Shown piece after piece: positions 33,285 to 45,600 of a DNA stretch of 64,000 nucleotides. The stretch's first letter is position 1. Every line of letters starts with the position of its first letter. The DNA lies in assembly GCA_037953625.1 (NCBI GenBank), contig CM075653.1, forward strand, positions 97,877,639 to 97,941,638, in the 5' to 3' direction. The notes below the pieces were generated by a model. The model saw nothing but the letters and a program-made list of their open reading frames with translations. It ran no database searches and had not been told where the DNA came from. A program made the position numbers and the translations under genes. The stretch comes from Crotalaria pallida (taxonomy: Eukaryota > Streptophyta > Magnoliopsida > Fabales > Fabaceae).

Positions 33285-33293
33285 CTGATACCA
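33282..33293 (-). other. Primer binding site of Tekay-like element 2
   Basis: The minus strand reads TGGTATCAGAGC five bases inside the LTR edge at 33299, the same arrangement as at 248-259. It identifies the right-hand LTR as the 5' LTR. Confidence 0.9.
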
Positions 33294-33298
33294 CTAAA

Positions 33299-36200
33299 TG
33301 TAACACCCTAATTTGGAACTTAGAATTTAAGTAAAAAATTATGCCTTTTTTTTTTTACTTTTCGAAAATATTCATTTCCAACTTATTTATCAAAAAGGGT
33401 TTTCATTGTTTGGTTTATTTAACCTTTGAACTAACTTACTTCACAAAATAACCATAACATATTTCTTTTCCAAATTGAGATATTACCCACATACTTCCAA
33501 AAAGCATTTTCTCAAAATATTATTTACTTGAAAGTTCATCTGCGGGAAGACATTTAATTACATATGGAAAATTGGACAATTTGACTTTGATCAAGAAAAT
33601 TTAATGATTTTATTATTATGATTGAACTATTACATTTTTCCAAAATCAACTGTGTTATAAAATGGCCAAGACCCCTAATAAGATCATGACGTTTGACACA
33701 ATACATACACTGAACAAAATGAAGTCTATGCCAAAAAATAAAGTTTACATTAGTTCTATCAGAGTAGACCGACTCAATCTAACTTCCTAAGACTAACATA
33801 GAACTTCTCGTTGTCGCTGATCCCCAGTGCTGGTGCCACATTCTGGGTCGAACTCCCACTAACGATCAGCTCTGGATTGATAATTCTCAACACATGCCTA
33901 TCCTTCCCAAGCCATCTGGCCAACTTCACTTTAAAGACCAAGGTAAACCCGATGTACTATTCCACTGTTCGAAATCTCTAGACGACAAACGATTCGATCT
34001 GCCATCTGTGGACATCATTCCCAATGTCCACAGAAAAGGGGAAAACGGAGAGAGTAAGCAATCCGAACGATATAATCGTCCACGACATGGACTTACTCTA
34101 AGGGGTCACATTAAGATTCACACACATGCATATACAATCATCAAATAAAATAAGCAACAAGCGGCCATGCTCAAAAGACATCATCATTATAAGTATCACC
34201 CTTATCATAACTCATCTTGGCATCATATCATACCTTCGTTTTATTACTTTAAGAGTTTTCTCAAAACTTATAACTTTGCATTTCTCTCATCTTAATTGGA
34301 ACATAACCATCAATGATTTAGGGAGGGAAATCATTGAGGTAAAGGGATAAGTCAGCACACACGATACATCTCCTCCTCAGTCATCCAACCACAGCCTAAT
34401 TCGGAAAGCAGATGGGACGCATAGGAACCCTAACCACACTGGCATCAAAGTCGGAAAAAAAAGGCTATAACCAGACTCCAGTGGTCAACAAGATAGATTT
34501 CAAACTTCATTTAAATAAAAGGCTGTAACCAGATTCCAGTGGTCACAAGAAAAAGAGTCCATCACCTACCGATTTCTAGCCTCGTTCAAGTCCCCTCTCA
34601 CCATCTCTGAGTTGCTCAAGGGGGCGACAACACTTTCTCTAGTTGGCCTGCAGTCCTTGCTACGACCAAGGCCCAGACTCCGGTGAACCAGGTCATTGTA
34701 GTCCCGTTTCGCCTAGAGAAGCACTAGAGGCTTCTTGACGTTCACCGTCCCCTATCACAATCACCACTTGAAAGGACTCCGGCCTCCAAGCATACGGTAT
34801 CTTTCTTCTTCACTACTTCTCTCTCAAACGTAGTTAGAAAGGATTATTATTTTCATGTCTTTTAAAATCTTAAGGTCTTTTATGGTAAAGGTTTTAGTTT
34901 CATTAACCTATAATTGGTCGACCCATTCTAAGCATCGCTTCTAACGGTCCTCGACCTCTAAGGGAAAAACGAAACAAACACCTCCCTAAGTACAGTGGTT
35001 CCACAATGCTCGCAACCACGGCACGTCATTCACATGATCAGCTACTTAAAATCAAGCACGTCTACTAGACAGTGCGATTGGGGATATACATCAAAAGTCA
35101 TTAGTGCTCTGCGCACCTTCATTGTACACTACACGATTTGAAATACTTACATTATAACCGTATTGCCTTAACCAAGGTCTTATACCCACCGAGGGCCCAC
35201 AGAATAATCATTGCCTTAAACCATAAAGCCTTAACACAATCTAAACAATTTCAACATATTTTCAGATAACCATTTCTCCAATATTTCTTTTTTTTCAACA
35301 GGTAAACAATTATCACAGGATAACATCAGTACAGTAACATACTCATCAGATAAAATTCATGCTATATGATGATATCAAAATAATTAACTCAGATCATACA
35401 ATACCAAACGATAACCAATATCAGACATTCAAATAAAAGTTATCGTCTCAACGTAGATCGGCTAAACACACATGCAAACAATTGCCGCAACGTATTTTGA
35501 CAAATAACTACGGAGTTCTGATCTTTGAGATGATCGAGAACATCCTAATGCTACCCAAAGGGCCATTGTGTCTTAGGAAAGCTTCTCTCTCACCTGGATG
35601 TGAAGCTAGAGACAACTGAATCTGATTATCCGAATCTGCCTTACTCGAATCTTTATCTTTAATAAACATAATCCAAAGGACTAATCAACACATATTTAAC
35701 TTAATAACTTTAACGAAATGATTTCATTTTTCAAAATACTTAGAAAAATTTAAGGACACAACACACTATCAGAAATCTTAAAACTTCTTTGAGAACCCAA
35801 AAACAGATTACTGTTCCAACAAAACACTTTTTGATTATAACTTTATAAATCATGAAAACCTTTTCAAATCACAAAATAATTTTTAAAACTTAATCATAAC
35901 ATCTCATAAGTAATTCCCAAATCTTCATTTACTGAAAAATCCATTTTCAAACACCTTATAACCACTACCACTATCAGACAAATCATACAGCAAGAGTTAA
36001 AATCATTTGCTTTTGATACAACACTTAAACCACTTAAGCAGTATATAAAAATCACAAAACCATATTAAAAACATACATAATTCATATAGAACATAAACTC
36101 ATATATTCCTAAACTAAAATAATTTTCTAGAGTTGATGCAACTTATTTATAGATTCTAAACATCATAGGAAAAATCACTTTTTAAGCATCAAAACACACA

Positions 36201-38857
36201 TATCATTCAGCTAAATTCCTAACACATAAAATCATGCACTTTATCATACTAGAACAAACATTTTTTTTAAGATTAATGAAATAAAATTAAAATTTTTGGA
36301 CAACATGCATTATCAATCTTAAAAATTACTTTTCTCATAAACTGTTTATCCAAAAATAGTGTCATTTTTTTCCTATAGCTTTATTACAAGCTCTATTATA
36401 AAAATAACATAAAGTTTGATTTAATTAAACAATTTAGGCTTGCTAGACAGCCACATTAAAACATGTTGCATTCATTCAAAAATCAATATTCTACAAGTTC
36501 TAATAAATACATTTAAAGGCATATAATCTAAAAGCTCAAAATAAACACAACTTAGAAAAATAATCATGTTTTTCCTATTTACATCAAATCTGGACAGCAA
36601 CCAAAAATAAATATTTTATTCATTTCAAACCTTATGTTTTCATACTATACATTATACTAATCACTTATACAAATAAATGCATTGTTGGAAACCAATAAGC
36701 GACCTAACAAACTACTAGAGGGGGGTGAATAGAAGTTTGAAGCACTAGAACCGATTTTTCGGATTAATTGAAAATTGTTAATCTTTACTTGCAGGTTTTA
36801 TGAAAATGCGGAGTGAGTGCCGAGCAGATACTAACAATCTATTGTCCGAGAAGACAATAGATTATCCGAGCTGCTACACACAGAAACTGGTTTTTGCGGA
36901 ATGAACTTAGCAAGCACAAACAAACGAACAGAGGTTGATTTCGCTGACTAAGATGCTCGGAAATAACAAATGCAACACAGAACATAAAATGCAGAAAACA
37001 GAAAATGAAGAGACACAAAAAATTTTATACTGGTTCACTCTCACCCACTTGAGAGCTACATCCAGTCCCCCTTGAACCACAAGGAGCTTTTTACTCACAA
37101 TCAACTTAAACGGTTACAAAAGGATTTTACAAGAGAACCTCTCTAATCCTAACCCTTCAAGAGCGTACAAAGCCCTTGAAATCTACCCCAAATAAATTGA
37201 TGACTGAAGAACCTCTTCAGAACTTTACACCTCGAAGCTTCTTCAAACCTTCAAGAACAACTTCGTTTCAACACGGTTACAAAGATGAATAAAGAGTATG
37301 ACTCCAACTCGAAAAACTCAACAAAGTATGATTTGAAATTTCTGTATCTGGTGAGTAATTGATTAAGAAGGGATTTCACAGAGAAGATTTGAAACTGGGT
37401 TTCGAATGTGAAAGTTTGTTTCTCTGTGTTTTTGAAAATGTTGTTGCTGCTATATTTTGTTCTTGTGTTTTCCGTGTGTCTTTCTGGAGAATACAAGTTG
37501 GGCTTTTATATTGATCTTAGCACCCAACAATGAGGAAAAATATTTTGGCGACCTATTGTCCTTGCAACGGATTTTCCCTGGTATTATCCATTTTATTGCA
37601 ACGTTACAATCCACGTATGTCTTTTTTAGAAGCTTCCAATTTGCATCAACGTACAATGACAACTAATGTTCTTTCCAAATTTGATCCCTTTTTCAAATTT
37701 TAAATTCAAGTATGGCGGTGTTCATGACAGCTGAAAAGTTGACGACTTAATGTTGATGACAATGAAAAGTACATCCGAGCTTGTCATCGGTTCGAGCTAG
37801 GGAACATGGTTTCTTATGCAGCAGAGAGCTAAGACAGAACTGAGCTTGACCAAGCGATCGTATTTTGGCTTGGGTTTAACTCTGTGCTTGGCTGAACGTT
37901 TGACTTGACACATCACTTGACTGAAGCGAAGGCCGAGCAGAAACTTCTGACTCTCTGCTGCTTTTCTATTTTACTCGGACGAAGTGAAGGCCGAGCCAAA
38001 TTTCGCTTTAGCTGATTCTTTAAGATTTTGATTTGGCTACACCGAAAAGCCGAGCTGATGGTTTAACATTTCACTCGTCTGCATCCAAAACCGAGTTGAT
38101 GGTTCTGCCGAGCTGAGCACCTTCAATCTTGCTTTTGACTGCTTCTGGTTCAACTCTAATTCTTCAAAGCAACTGCTGAGCATGTTCTTGGTCTTCAGAC
38201 CTGATACTTATGTCCAAACATATTCTGAGCTTGACATCGACTGGCTTAGTCTTCTCTGAGCGATAACTCGGATTGATCACTTCCTAGCACTCACTGAGCT
38301 GATTCATTTGACTTCATCAAAGCCTTGGCCGAGAACCGAGCTATTTGTCTTCATCAAAATTTATTTGATTCAACATACATTACAAATGCACATAAAAAAA
38401 ATCATCCTAAGTCACACGACCAACATAAATAAATTTTTCCAAAATTAAAATAAATTTTTCCAAAATTATTTTATTTTCATCAAGAGCCATTTATTTGATT
38501 CTTCATTCATGAAATTACATCAAATAATCAAGGTACAATCATCATATAATCACGTAGGCACTTAGAACAATCAAAATAATACACCTATCCTATTAATATA
38601 AAAATTCGGCCAAACCAAAATAATAAGAACAATAACCAAATTATTTTTCACATAATCACATATTAACCATTATAATCAAATATAAACTATAATAAACAAA
38701 GAATGAATCATACATATAAACATAAAATAATTATAAAATTTTCTTTTTGAAACCATATAGGCCTCACGGCCTACCCAGCAAAACAAAATAATTTTTTTAC
38801 AATAATTTCAAAATACAATTTTGTTTATTCATCAAATGATTATTTCCTTTAAGAATT
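33299..38857 (-). repeat. 5' LTR of Tekay-like element 2, split and truncated
   Basis: It matches the left LTR from TGTAACACC at 33299 through 36682, is interrupted by a solo LTR (36683-38375), resumes at 38376, and stops matching at 38857, about 1.6 kb before the expected end. The left LTR continues CATGATAAAACATC at the point where this copy changes to TGTAGTGTCC. The missing end was not found elsewhere in the window. Confidence 0.85.
36683..38375 (-). mobile_element. Copia solo LTR inserted in the 5' LTR
   Basis: This 1693-bp insertion begins TGTTGGAAACC and ends TTCAACA on the plus strand. It is flanked by TGCAT (36678-36682) and TACAT (38376-38380); the uninterrupted LTR near 30083 has TACAT there, so this is a 5-bp target duplication with one later change. 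On the minus strand the end is CACCCCCCTCTAG...TTGGTTTCCAACA, typical of SIRE-like copia LTRs. No internal region remains. Many CCGAGC/GCTCGG motifs lie at about 37770-38340. It holds no gene. Confidence 0.88.
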
Positions 38858-40402
38858 TGTAGTGTCCTTGAACACTGGATGTCCTTAATCCTCTAAGTGC
38901 CCAAGATTATGGTAATCAAGAGCCCAAGAGAGGATCAAGTATTAATGTGTGACTTATGGTATTTCTGCAGTTCCAGTTGGGAAAAGTAGGGTCTCCCTAG
39001 TCAACGTGTGTGTGCAGAGTGTCAACTTAGGGATGAGAGTACTTACTTGAAACCCTAACTGTGATGAGCTATTTATAGGGTTTGGAGGAGGCTGATATGG
39101 GCCGTTTGGGCCTTGTATCAGAGTTGTGCTGAACCAGGATTCTGTTGAGATAATATCGGGCGATTATGCTTCTAGAATCTGGATAGGATCAGTTGAAGAT
39201 CTCATGTCTAGGCTGTTGCGAGAATCTAGGAGAGATTTGCGGAAAGGATAAGATGCCTCAGCGAGCCTGAGCTTATCCGCGAGCCGACGATATGTCTCGG
39301 TCCTAGAGTCCCGAGCCTGATGGATTGAGGACCGATGGTGAGGCTTGGTTCCATCAAGTCCGAGCCTGGCCCTTTCGTATTGCTCGAATCCTACGAGTCC
39401 GAGCGAAGGACTTTAATAGCAGGTGAATCGAGCAAAGTGCCCTTAGAGAATCCCTTTAGTAAGACTTGGGTCCGTATGTGGTTGGCAGACCCTACAAGCC
39501 CCCCAGCTCGGGAGGAGTCGTAAAGACTCCGTGCCGAGTTTAGAGCCTTTTTGTGTTGGGTTGATCAGACGTCCTTTTTCCGAGGCTTGGTGGTGACGTA
39601 GAAGATTATCTGCAGCCAAGACATTTTACTCGGAAGAGTATTACTGATGGTTGATAGCGTTCTTTGTGCTCGATTAATGACAGGGAAACCCGATAGGAGA
39701 TTCTTCATAATTAGCAAACGATTCCGAGCAGGGGAAATCAACAAAATATTCTTCATACCCGGAACGAGAGACTCTAGCGAGGAACACAGTGCAAGGTTTC
39801 CACAATCGTCTTATGAGTCCGAGGAGAGAAGGGTAGTGCGTGATTCCCGACATTCTGAATGTATGAGATACCAAAAGGGGGGCATTGTCGAAGGTCCGCG
39901 CGCAGTTGGCACATGTATTCGAAGCAGGGAACCGTACACAGGCTTCTCTACGCTCGGAACACAAGCGCAAAGAGGGAAACTCGGCACAGGGGTCCTCGCC
40001 ATCATCAATAGGTTCCGAATAGAGTAACATGTTATTGTGTTCGCTATGCTCGGAAAACAATTTTCCCATTGATGAAAATCTCGAAATGGGTTTTTCTGTT
40101 GCTCGAGCCATCATACGTGTACCTTGCATGTGCGCACAAAAATAATGATTAATTAGTTATTGTCGTTCAAGATTGACAATTTATAACCATAATAATGATA
40201 ATTATTGGCAATTTATATAATATATAATATTGCTATAAAAATAGTAAGTGACACGTAATGACATTAATTAGTAAAAGTATAATTTATTTTTGCTTTTAAC
40301 TAATAGTCATGTGAGTCAATAAAATATTTGTGACATTATTAAAAATTAGAAAGAATAGCTTTCCTGATTTAGAAGTAGATTGCAGTTATTGGGCCATTGA
40401 CA
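38858..40402. other. Unassigned DNA, possibly another LTR fragment
   Basis: It starts abruptly with TGTAGTGTCCTTG at the break in the Tekay-like LTR. Up to about 40130 it is richer in GC than its neighbours, with repeated CCGAG and CGAGC words and a possible TATA box, GAGCTATTTATAGG, near 39066. The TG start, TATA box and purine run AAAAGGGGGGCATTGT near 39879 all hint at LTR-element DNA, but no matching ends, duplicated target or domain was found. A 151-residue minus frame at 39674-40129 resembles nothing known. From 40130 to 40402 it is AT-rich with nothing seen. Confidence 0.45.
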
Positions 40403-42644
40403 TGTTGAGGCCCGTTTCCTCTTTCTTTCTTTTCTTTTTTTTTTCTTTTTTTTTCTGTATTGGGCCAATGGCCCATTAGGGCTTAGGAACCCTAATGCAG
40501 CAGGTGCTGCTGCGTGCCTTCTGCAGGTTCCATGCCAACAATGAAGCGGCGGCGGCGGCTACATTCAACCGTGGTCCTCTGTTGTTCTTGCAATCGACCT
40601 GGAGGGACAGTAATCAGAGGCAAGTAATATGATCGGAGAAGAAAGATTGGCGCAGCAGCTGTCTTGCTGCTGTGTTCGGCGGCGCCAATCGGAGAAGAGC
40701 ATCAGCGAGGACACGTCAACAGAGCAGGAGCGGCGCTGCGATCGGGGAAGAAGAAGCAGATCGCGATGCGATCGCAAACGAACTGGAGGGAGCGTGGGAG
40801 GCAAAAGGTGGGTCTGGCGGAGAAGGCCTTCCATCCGCTTCAGAATCAGAGGCGCTGGGGTTAGGGGAGCACGACCGTGGTGGCGTAGGCTCGAATCGGA
40901 CTCCAGCCTCGATCCGTGACCCCTGCTGCCATAGCGATCGATGGCTGTTCTCCATCAACAGGGCGAAGATCTGGAATTTCTGTCCTCATACTCAACATCT
41001 AAATAAGTCGACGATGGAGGCAGCGGTGGTTGACCATGTTGCTGTTTCGAATCCAGAAGAAGAAGAAGACACCATCTCCTAAAAGTAGATGGAGGAATGA
41101 GACGAAAATGAAGTAGGAATGCAAAGACTGATTGCTCGAATGAAGAACTCCTTCTATTTTGGAACTCCCCTCGCATGGAACAAAACCAGATAGGGATTAA
41201 AATTACCTTTTGTAGGAAAGAGGAGACCAATGAATCTTATCACGAACGCTTCGTCAATCATGAGCACATCAATGTGTTGTGCCTCTATTGGTATCCACAC
41301 GAACAAATTCCCAATTAGAGTCACGTCTCTCTTCTCAATGGCTAGTAGAGAAGAGAGAGTCTGTGTATCACTCACTCTCTGATATGACGGCTAGGGTTGC
41401 CGTTTTGTGTCTCACACACCTTATTTTCCCTAAAGCTAATAATATTATATTTATAATATTATCAGACCAACTGGTTGGGCTTTTAGGAGATAAATTCGAA
41501 TTCTATCTTATATGTAGAAGATAAAATCAAATTTATATCTTATACATAAAGATAAAACGAATCATATCTTAATCATATCAGAAAGATTTAATTTTTATAA
41601 AAAATACAACTATTGTATTTTTATCAAATGTAATATCTCCAATTTTATCTGCTCTTAGTGTGTGACCCTATAGGTTCCTGTAACGTTGGCAGTAATGTTA
41701 AAATCACATTTTAATTTTACAAGCAATGAGCGGTATCTAGCAACACATCATTGCTACCCAAGTGACAGGAATGTCTGTGATTTGACTAAACCTTTTACTG
41801 TGACCAATGAACATGTGTAAGTTTAATCCCTTTGTCCAAATATCATAGTTACACTCATGGCATGGAACGTGTCACCCATGAATAGTGTAACCTATGGTTT
41901 CTTGATCCCTGAGTAGACGTGTCTAAACAACTCTCGTCAATATCTCATATTGATTGTCTTGAGTATGGCCATACATTTCACCGTCTCACTCAATCAATGG
42001 GCCCAGAGATATAATTCCTATTAATAAGGAAAGACAAATTCCATCTACGTCACTCACATCCCTCTACATGATTTTTCATATACCCGACTACAACCGTTAT
42101 GATCACCTGGTTAAAGATGACGTTTGATTGCGTGAAAGCATATAATTCCTCATGTTGGGAACCGTAGCGACTTCAGGTCGAAGGACCATGTACACCATTG
42201 TCACTATGAGAATCGCTTATGACACTCACTTAATAACCCATGTAGCATTCTCATGGCGGGTCAATCCAGTACACAATTGTCCCAATGTGTACTTACGTGA
42301 AGACTTGATATCTCATATCCATGACCGGTGAGATACAGTCATCAGTCTGCCACATACTAGTCTCAATGTATTATAGTTGTCCTTATTAACTATAATACTT
42401 GACTAGGGAATCTTTAAGGATAATTATCAATCAATAAGATCTCACTATCAAGTCATGTACTTGATATTCTTATGACATTGAACTTATAATCCTAAGGACT
42501 TTATTACATCTATTTTAATTAAACAATTAAAGCATAAATATAATAAATGAAATGCCTCATTATTATTAATAGTAATAATCCATAAACATGAAATAAGTAC
42601 AAGTAAAAGAGAAAATACGATTGCCACTAGGGCACTCTCCAAAA
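40403..42644 (-). repeat. 3' LTR of the copia element (about 2.24 kb)
   Basis: On the minus strand it starts TTTTGGAGAGTGCCC after the polypurine tract; the usual family start would be TGTTGG, so one G appears changed to T. It ends GGGCCTCAACA at 40403, which makes TGTTG/CAACA ends. A TATA-like TTATAAATATAA lies near 41442-41456, with GC-rich presumed R/U5 sequence downstream (40520-40960). The left border rests only on the inverted ends, since there is no second LTR to compare. Confidence 0.6.
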
Positions 42645-42658
42645 ATCTCCCACTTGCA
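42645..42658 (-). other. Polypurine tract of the copia element
   Basis: The minus strand reads CAAGTGGGAGATTT immediately after the polyprotein stop region and directly before the LTR start. AAGTGGGAGATT is the common form in this copia group. Confidence 0.7.
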
Positions 42659-45600
42659 CTAGTGCCAATCGTTCATGTATCTAATACCATAAGCCCTAAC
42701 ATGTCCCTCATGCTTTTTTATGGCAAGAGGTTTAGTCAGTGGATCAGCAATATTATCATCTGTTGAAACTCTGCATATCTTCACATCTCCTCTGTCAATT
42801 ATCTCTCGAATGATGTGAAAACGCCGAAGTATATGTTTGGATTTCTGGTGAGATCTCGGTTCCTTAGCTTGCGCAATGGCTCCATTGTTGTCACAATAGT
42901 GGTCCACTGGAAACTCAATACTAGGAACAACATCAAGTTCAGTTATGAACTTCTTAATCCAAACCGCTTCCTTTGCTGCTTCTGATGCAGCTATATACTC
43001 AGCTTCTATTGTAGAATCGGCTACAGTCTCTTGCTTTGAACTCTTCCAGCATATAGCCCCACCATTCAAACAAAATACAAATCCAGATTGTGATCTGAAA
43101 TTGTCCTTATCAGTCTGGAAGCTAGCGTCAGTGTAACCCTTTACAACCAGCTCATCTTCACCTCCATATACCAAGAAAGCATCCTTAGTTCTTCTTAAGT
43201 ACTTTAGGATATTCTTGACTGTTGTCCAGTGACCTTCACCCGGATCTGACTGGTATCTGCTCGTCATGCTCAAAGCATACGAAACATCAAGTCGAGTACA
43301 TATTATGGCATACATGATAGATCCAATTGCAGATGCATATGGAATTCTATCCATGCGTTCCCTTTCTTCCTTAGTGGAAGGACACTGTTCCTTTGACAAG
43401 GTTATACCATGTGACATTGGCAAAGATCCCCTTTTGGAATCTTGCATGTTGAAGCGTTTCAACACTTTGTCTATGTACGAACTTTGACTTAGGCCAAGCA
43501 ATCTCCTTGATCTATCTCTATAAATCTTGATGCCTAATATATAGGTTGCTTCACCCAAATCCTTCATAGAAAAGCAATTCCCTAACCAAGTCTTAACAGA
43601 CTGTAAGGTAGGAATGTCATTCCCGATGAGTAGTATGTCATCCACATACAACACAAGAAAGACAATTGCGCTCCCACTAACCTTCTTATATACACAAGAC
43701 TCTTCTTCGTTCTTGATGAAACCAAATTGTTTGATTGCATCATCGAATCGAATATTCCAACTCCTAGAAGCTTGTTTCAATCCATAAATGGATCGTTGCA
43801 GCTTACAAACTTTTCCAGCATGCTTTGGATCAACAAAACCTTCAGGCTGTGTCATATACACATCCTCTAAAAGATTTCCATTAAGGAAAGCAGTTTTGAC
43901 ATCCATCTGCCAGATTTCATAATCATGAAATGCTGCAATAGCAAGCAAGATCCTAATGGATTTAAGCATGGCAACTGGTGAAAAAGTTTCATCATAGTCA
44001 ATACCATGAACTTGTTTGAAACCTTTAGCAACCAATCGTCCTTTAAAGGTATGTACATTACCATCCATGTCAGTCTTCTTCTTGAAAACCCATTTGCACC
44101 CAATTGGTTTTACCCCATCAGGTAGATCAACCAAGATCCAAACTTGGTTGGTGTGCATGGACTCCATCTCAGATCTCATGGCTTGAAGCCATTTCTCAGA
44201 GTCAGGGCTGTTTATAGCCTCTTGGTAAGCAGTAGGTTCATCTTGATCAAAAATCATAATGTCATCCTCTTGAGTCAAGAGAAATCCATATCTCTCTGGC
44301 TGAAGAGGAATCCTACTTGACCTACGCAAAACTTGTGTAACTTGAGCAGGTTGTACATCCACAACATCTTGTGGAACTTGCTCAACATCCATCGCTTGGT
44401 CTTGGCTACTTTGGGATTCTTGAATCTCATCAAGATCTATTTTCCTCCCACTATTTCCTTTAGAGAGAAATTCTCTTTCAAGAAATACGCCTGTGCGAGC
44501 GACAAACACTTTGCCTTCTGTGGGATTGTAGAAATAGTATCCCTTAGTTTCTTTGGGATATCCTACAAAGTAGCATTTGTCAGATTTGGGACTGAGTTTA
44601 TCAGAAAGTAGACGTTTCACATAAACATCACAACCCCAAATCCTGAGAAAAGACATACTAGGACGCCTCCCAGTCCATATCTCATATGGTGTCTTTTCAA
44701 CCGCTTTCGATGGGGATCGGTTAAGTGTAAAAGCAGCTGTAAGTAGAGCATGTCCCCAAAAAGAGATAGGAAGGTCCGATTGACTCATCATACACCTAAC
44801 CATGTCCAACAAGGTTCGATTTCTCCTTTCTGAAACACCATTCCACTGGGGCGTTCCAGGAGGAGTGAGTTGTGATACTATACCACACTCTTTTAGATAG
44901 TCATCGAACTCTTGGCTAAGGTATTCACAACCTCGATCAGATCGAAGGGCTTTAATACTTTTGCCAAGTTGATTTTGTACTTCATTCTTGAATTCCTTGA
45001 ACTTTTCAAAGGTTTCATGTTTGTATTTCATCAGATATACATACCCATATCTACTAAAATCATCAGTAAATGTGACGAAGTACGGGTAACCTCCTCTAGC
45101 ATTTGAACTCATAGGCCCACATACATCTGTATGTATGAGTCCCAAAAGTTCATTAGCCCGTTCACTGCTGCCAGTAAATGGGCCCTTTGTCATCTTGCCC
45201 AACAAACAAGACTCACATGTCTCATAAGATTCAAAATCAAATGAGTCTAAGAATCCATCTTTATGAAGCCTAGAAATGCGTTTCTCATTTATATGGCCCA
45301 AACGACAATGCCAAAGAAAAGTTTGGTTTGTATCATTTGATTTAAACCTTTTAGCATTAATGTTATAGACTGAATGATCAAGATCTAACAAATAAAGACC
45401 ATTTATTAATTGTGCACTGCCAAAAAACATCTCATTCAAATAAATGGAACAACACTTGTTCCTTATTGAAAACGAAAAACCTACTTTGTCTAAATATGAA
45501 ACTGAAATAATATTCCTACGAATAGCAGGTACACAATAAACATCCTCTAGTTCTAAAACTAATCCACTAGGTAAGGTTAAACTACAAGTTCCAACAGCAA

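Larger units (their letters stand above)
26577..38857 (-). mobile_element. Tekay-like Ty3/gypsy element 2: two long LTRs, gutted interior
   Basis: This minus-strand element has a 3' LTR at 26577-32136, a 1.16-kb interior at 32137-33298 and a 5' LTR from 33299 that breaks off at 38857. The interior keeps a primer site and a piece of gag with one intact and one damaged zinc knuckle; there is no protease, polymerase or integrase. The two LTRs run side by side with scattered differences, a roughly 60-bp segment present only in the right copy (about 35177-35236), SINEs only in the left copy, and a copia solo LTR only in the right copy. It inserted into a duplicated crooked-neck upstream block. Confidence 0.85.

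Noticed and set aside
38858..39497. A short complete LTR from TGTAGTGTCC to ACCCTACA
   Set aside because: The ends are inverse to each other, but the flanks (GAATT and AGCCC) are not duplicated and no primer site follows.
39674..40129. Minus-strand ORF of 151 residues
   Set aside because: No recognisable domain, and it overlaps another long frame on the plus strand; too weak to call a gene.
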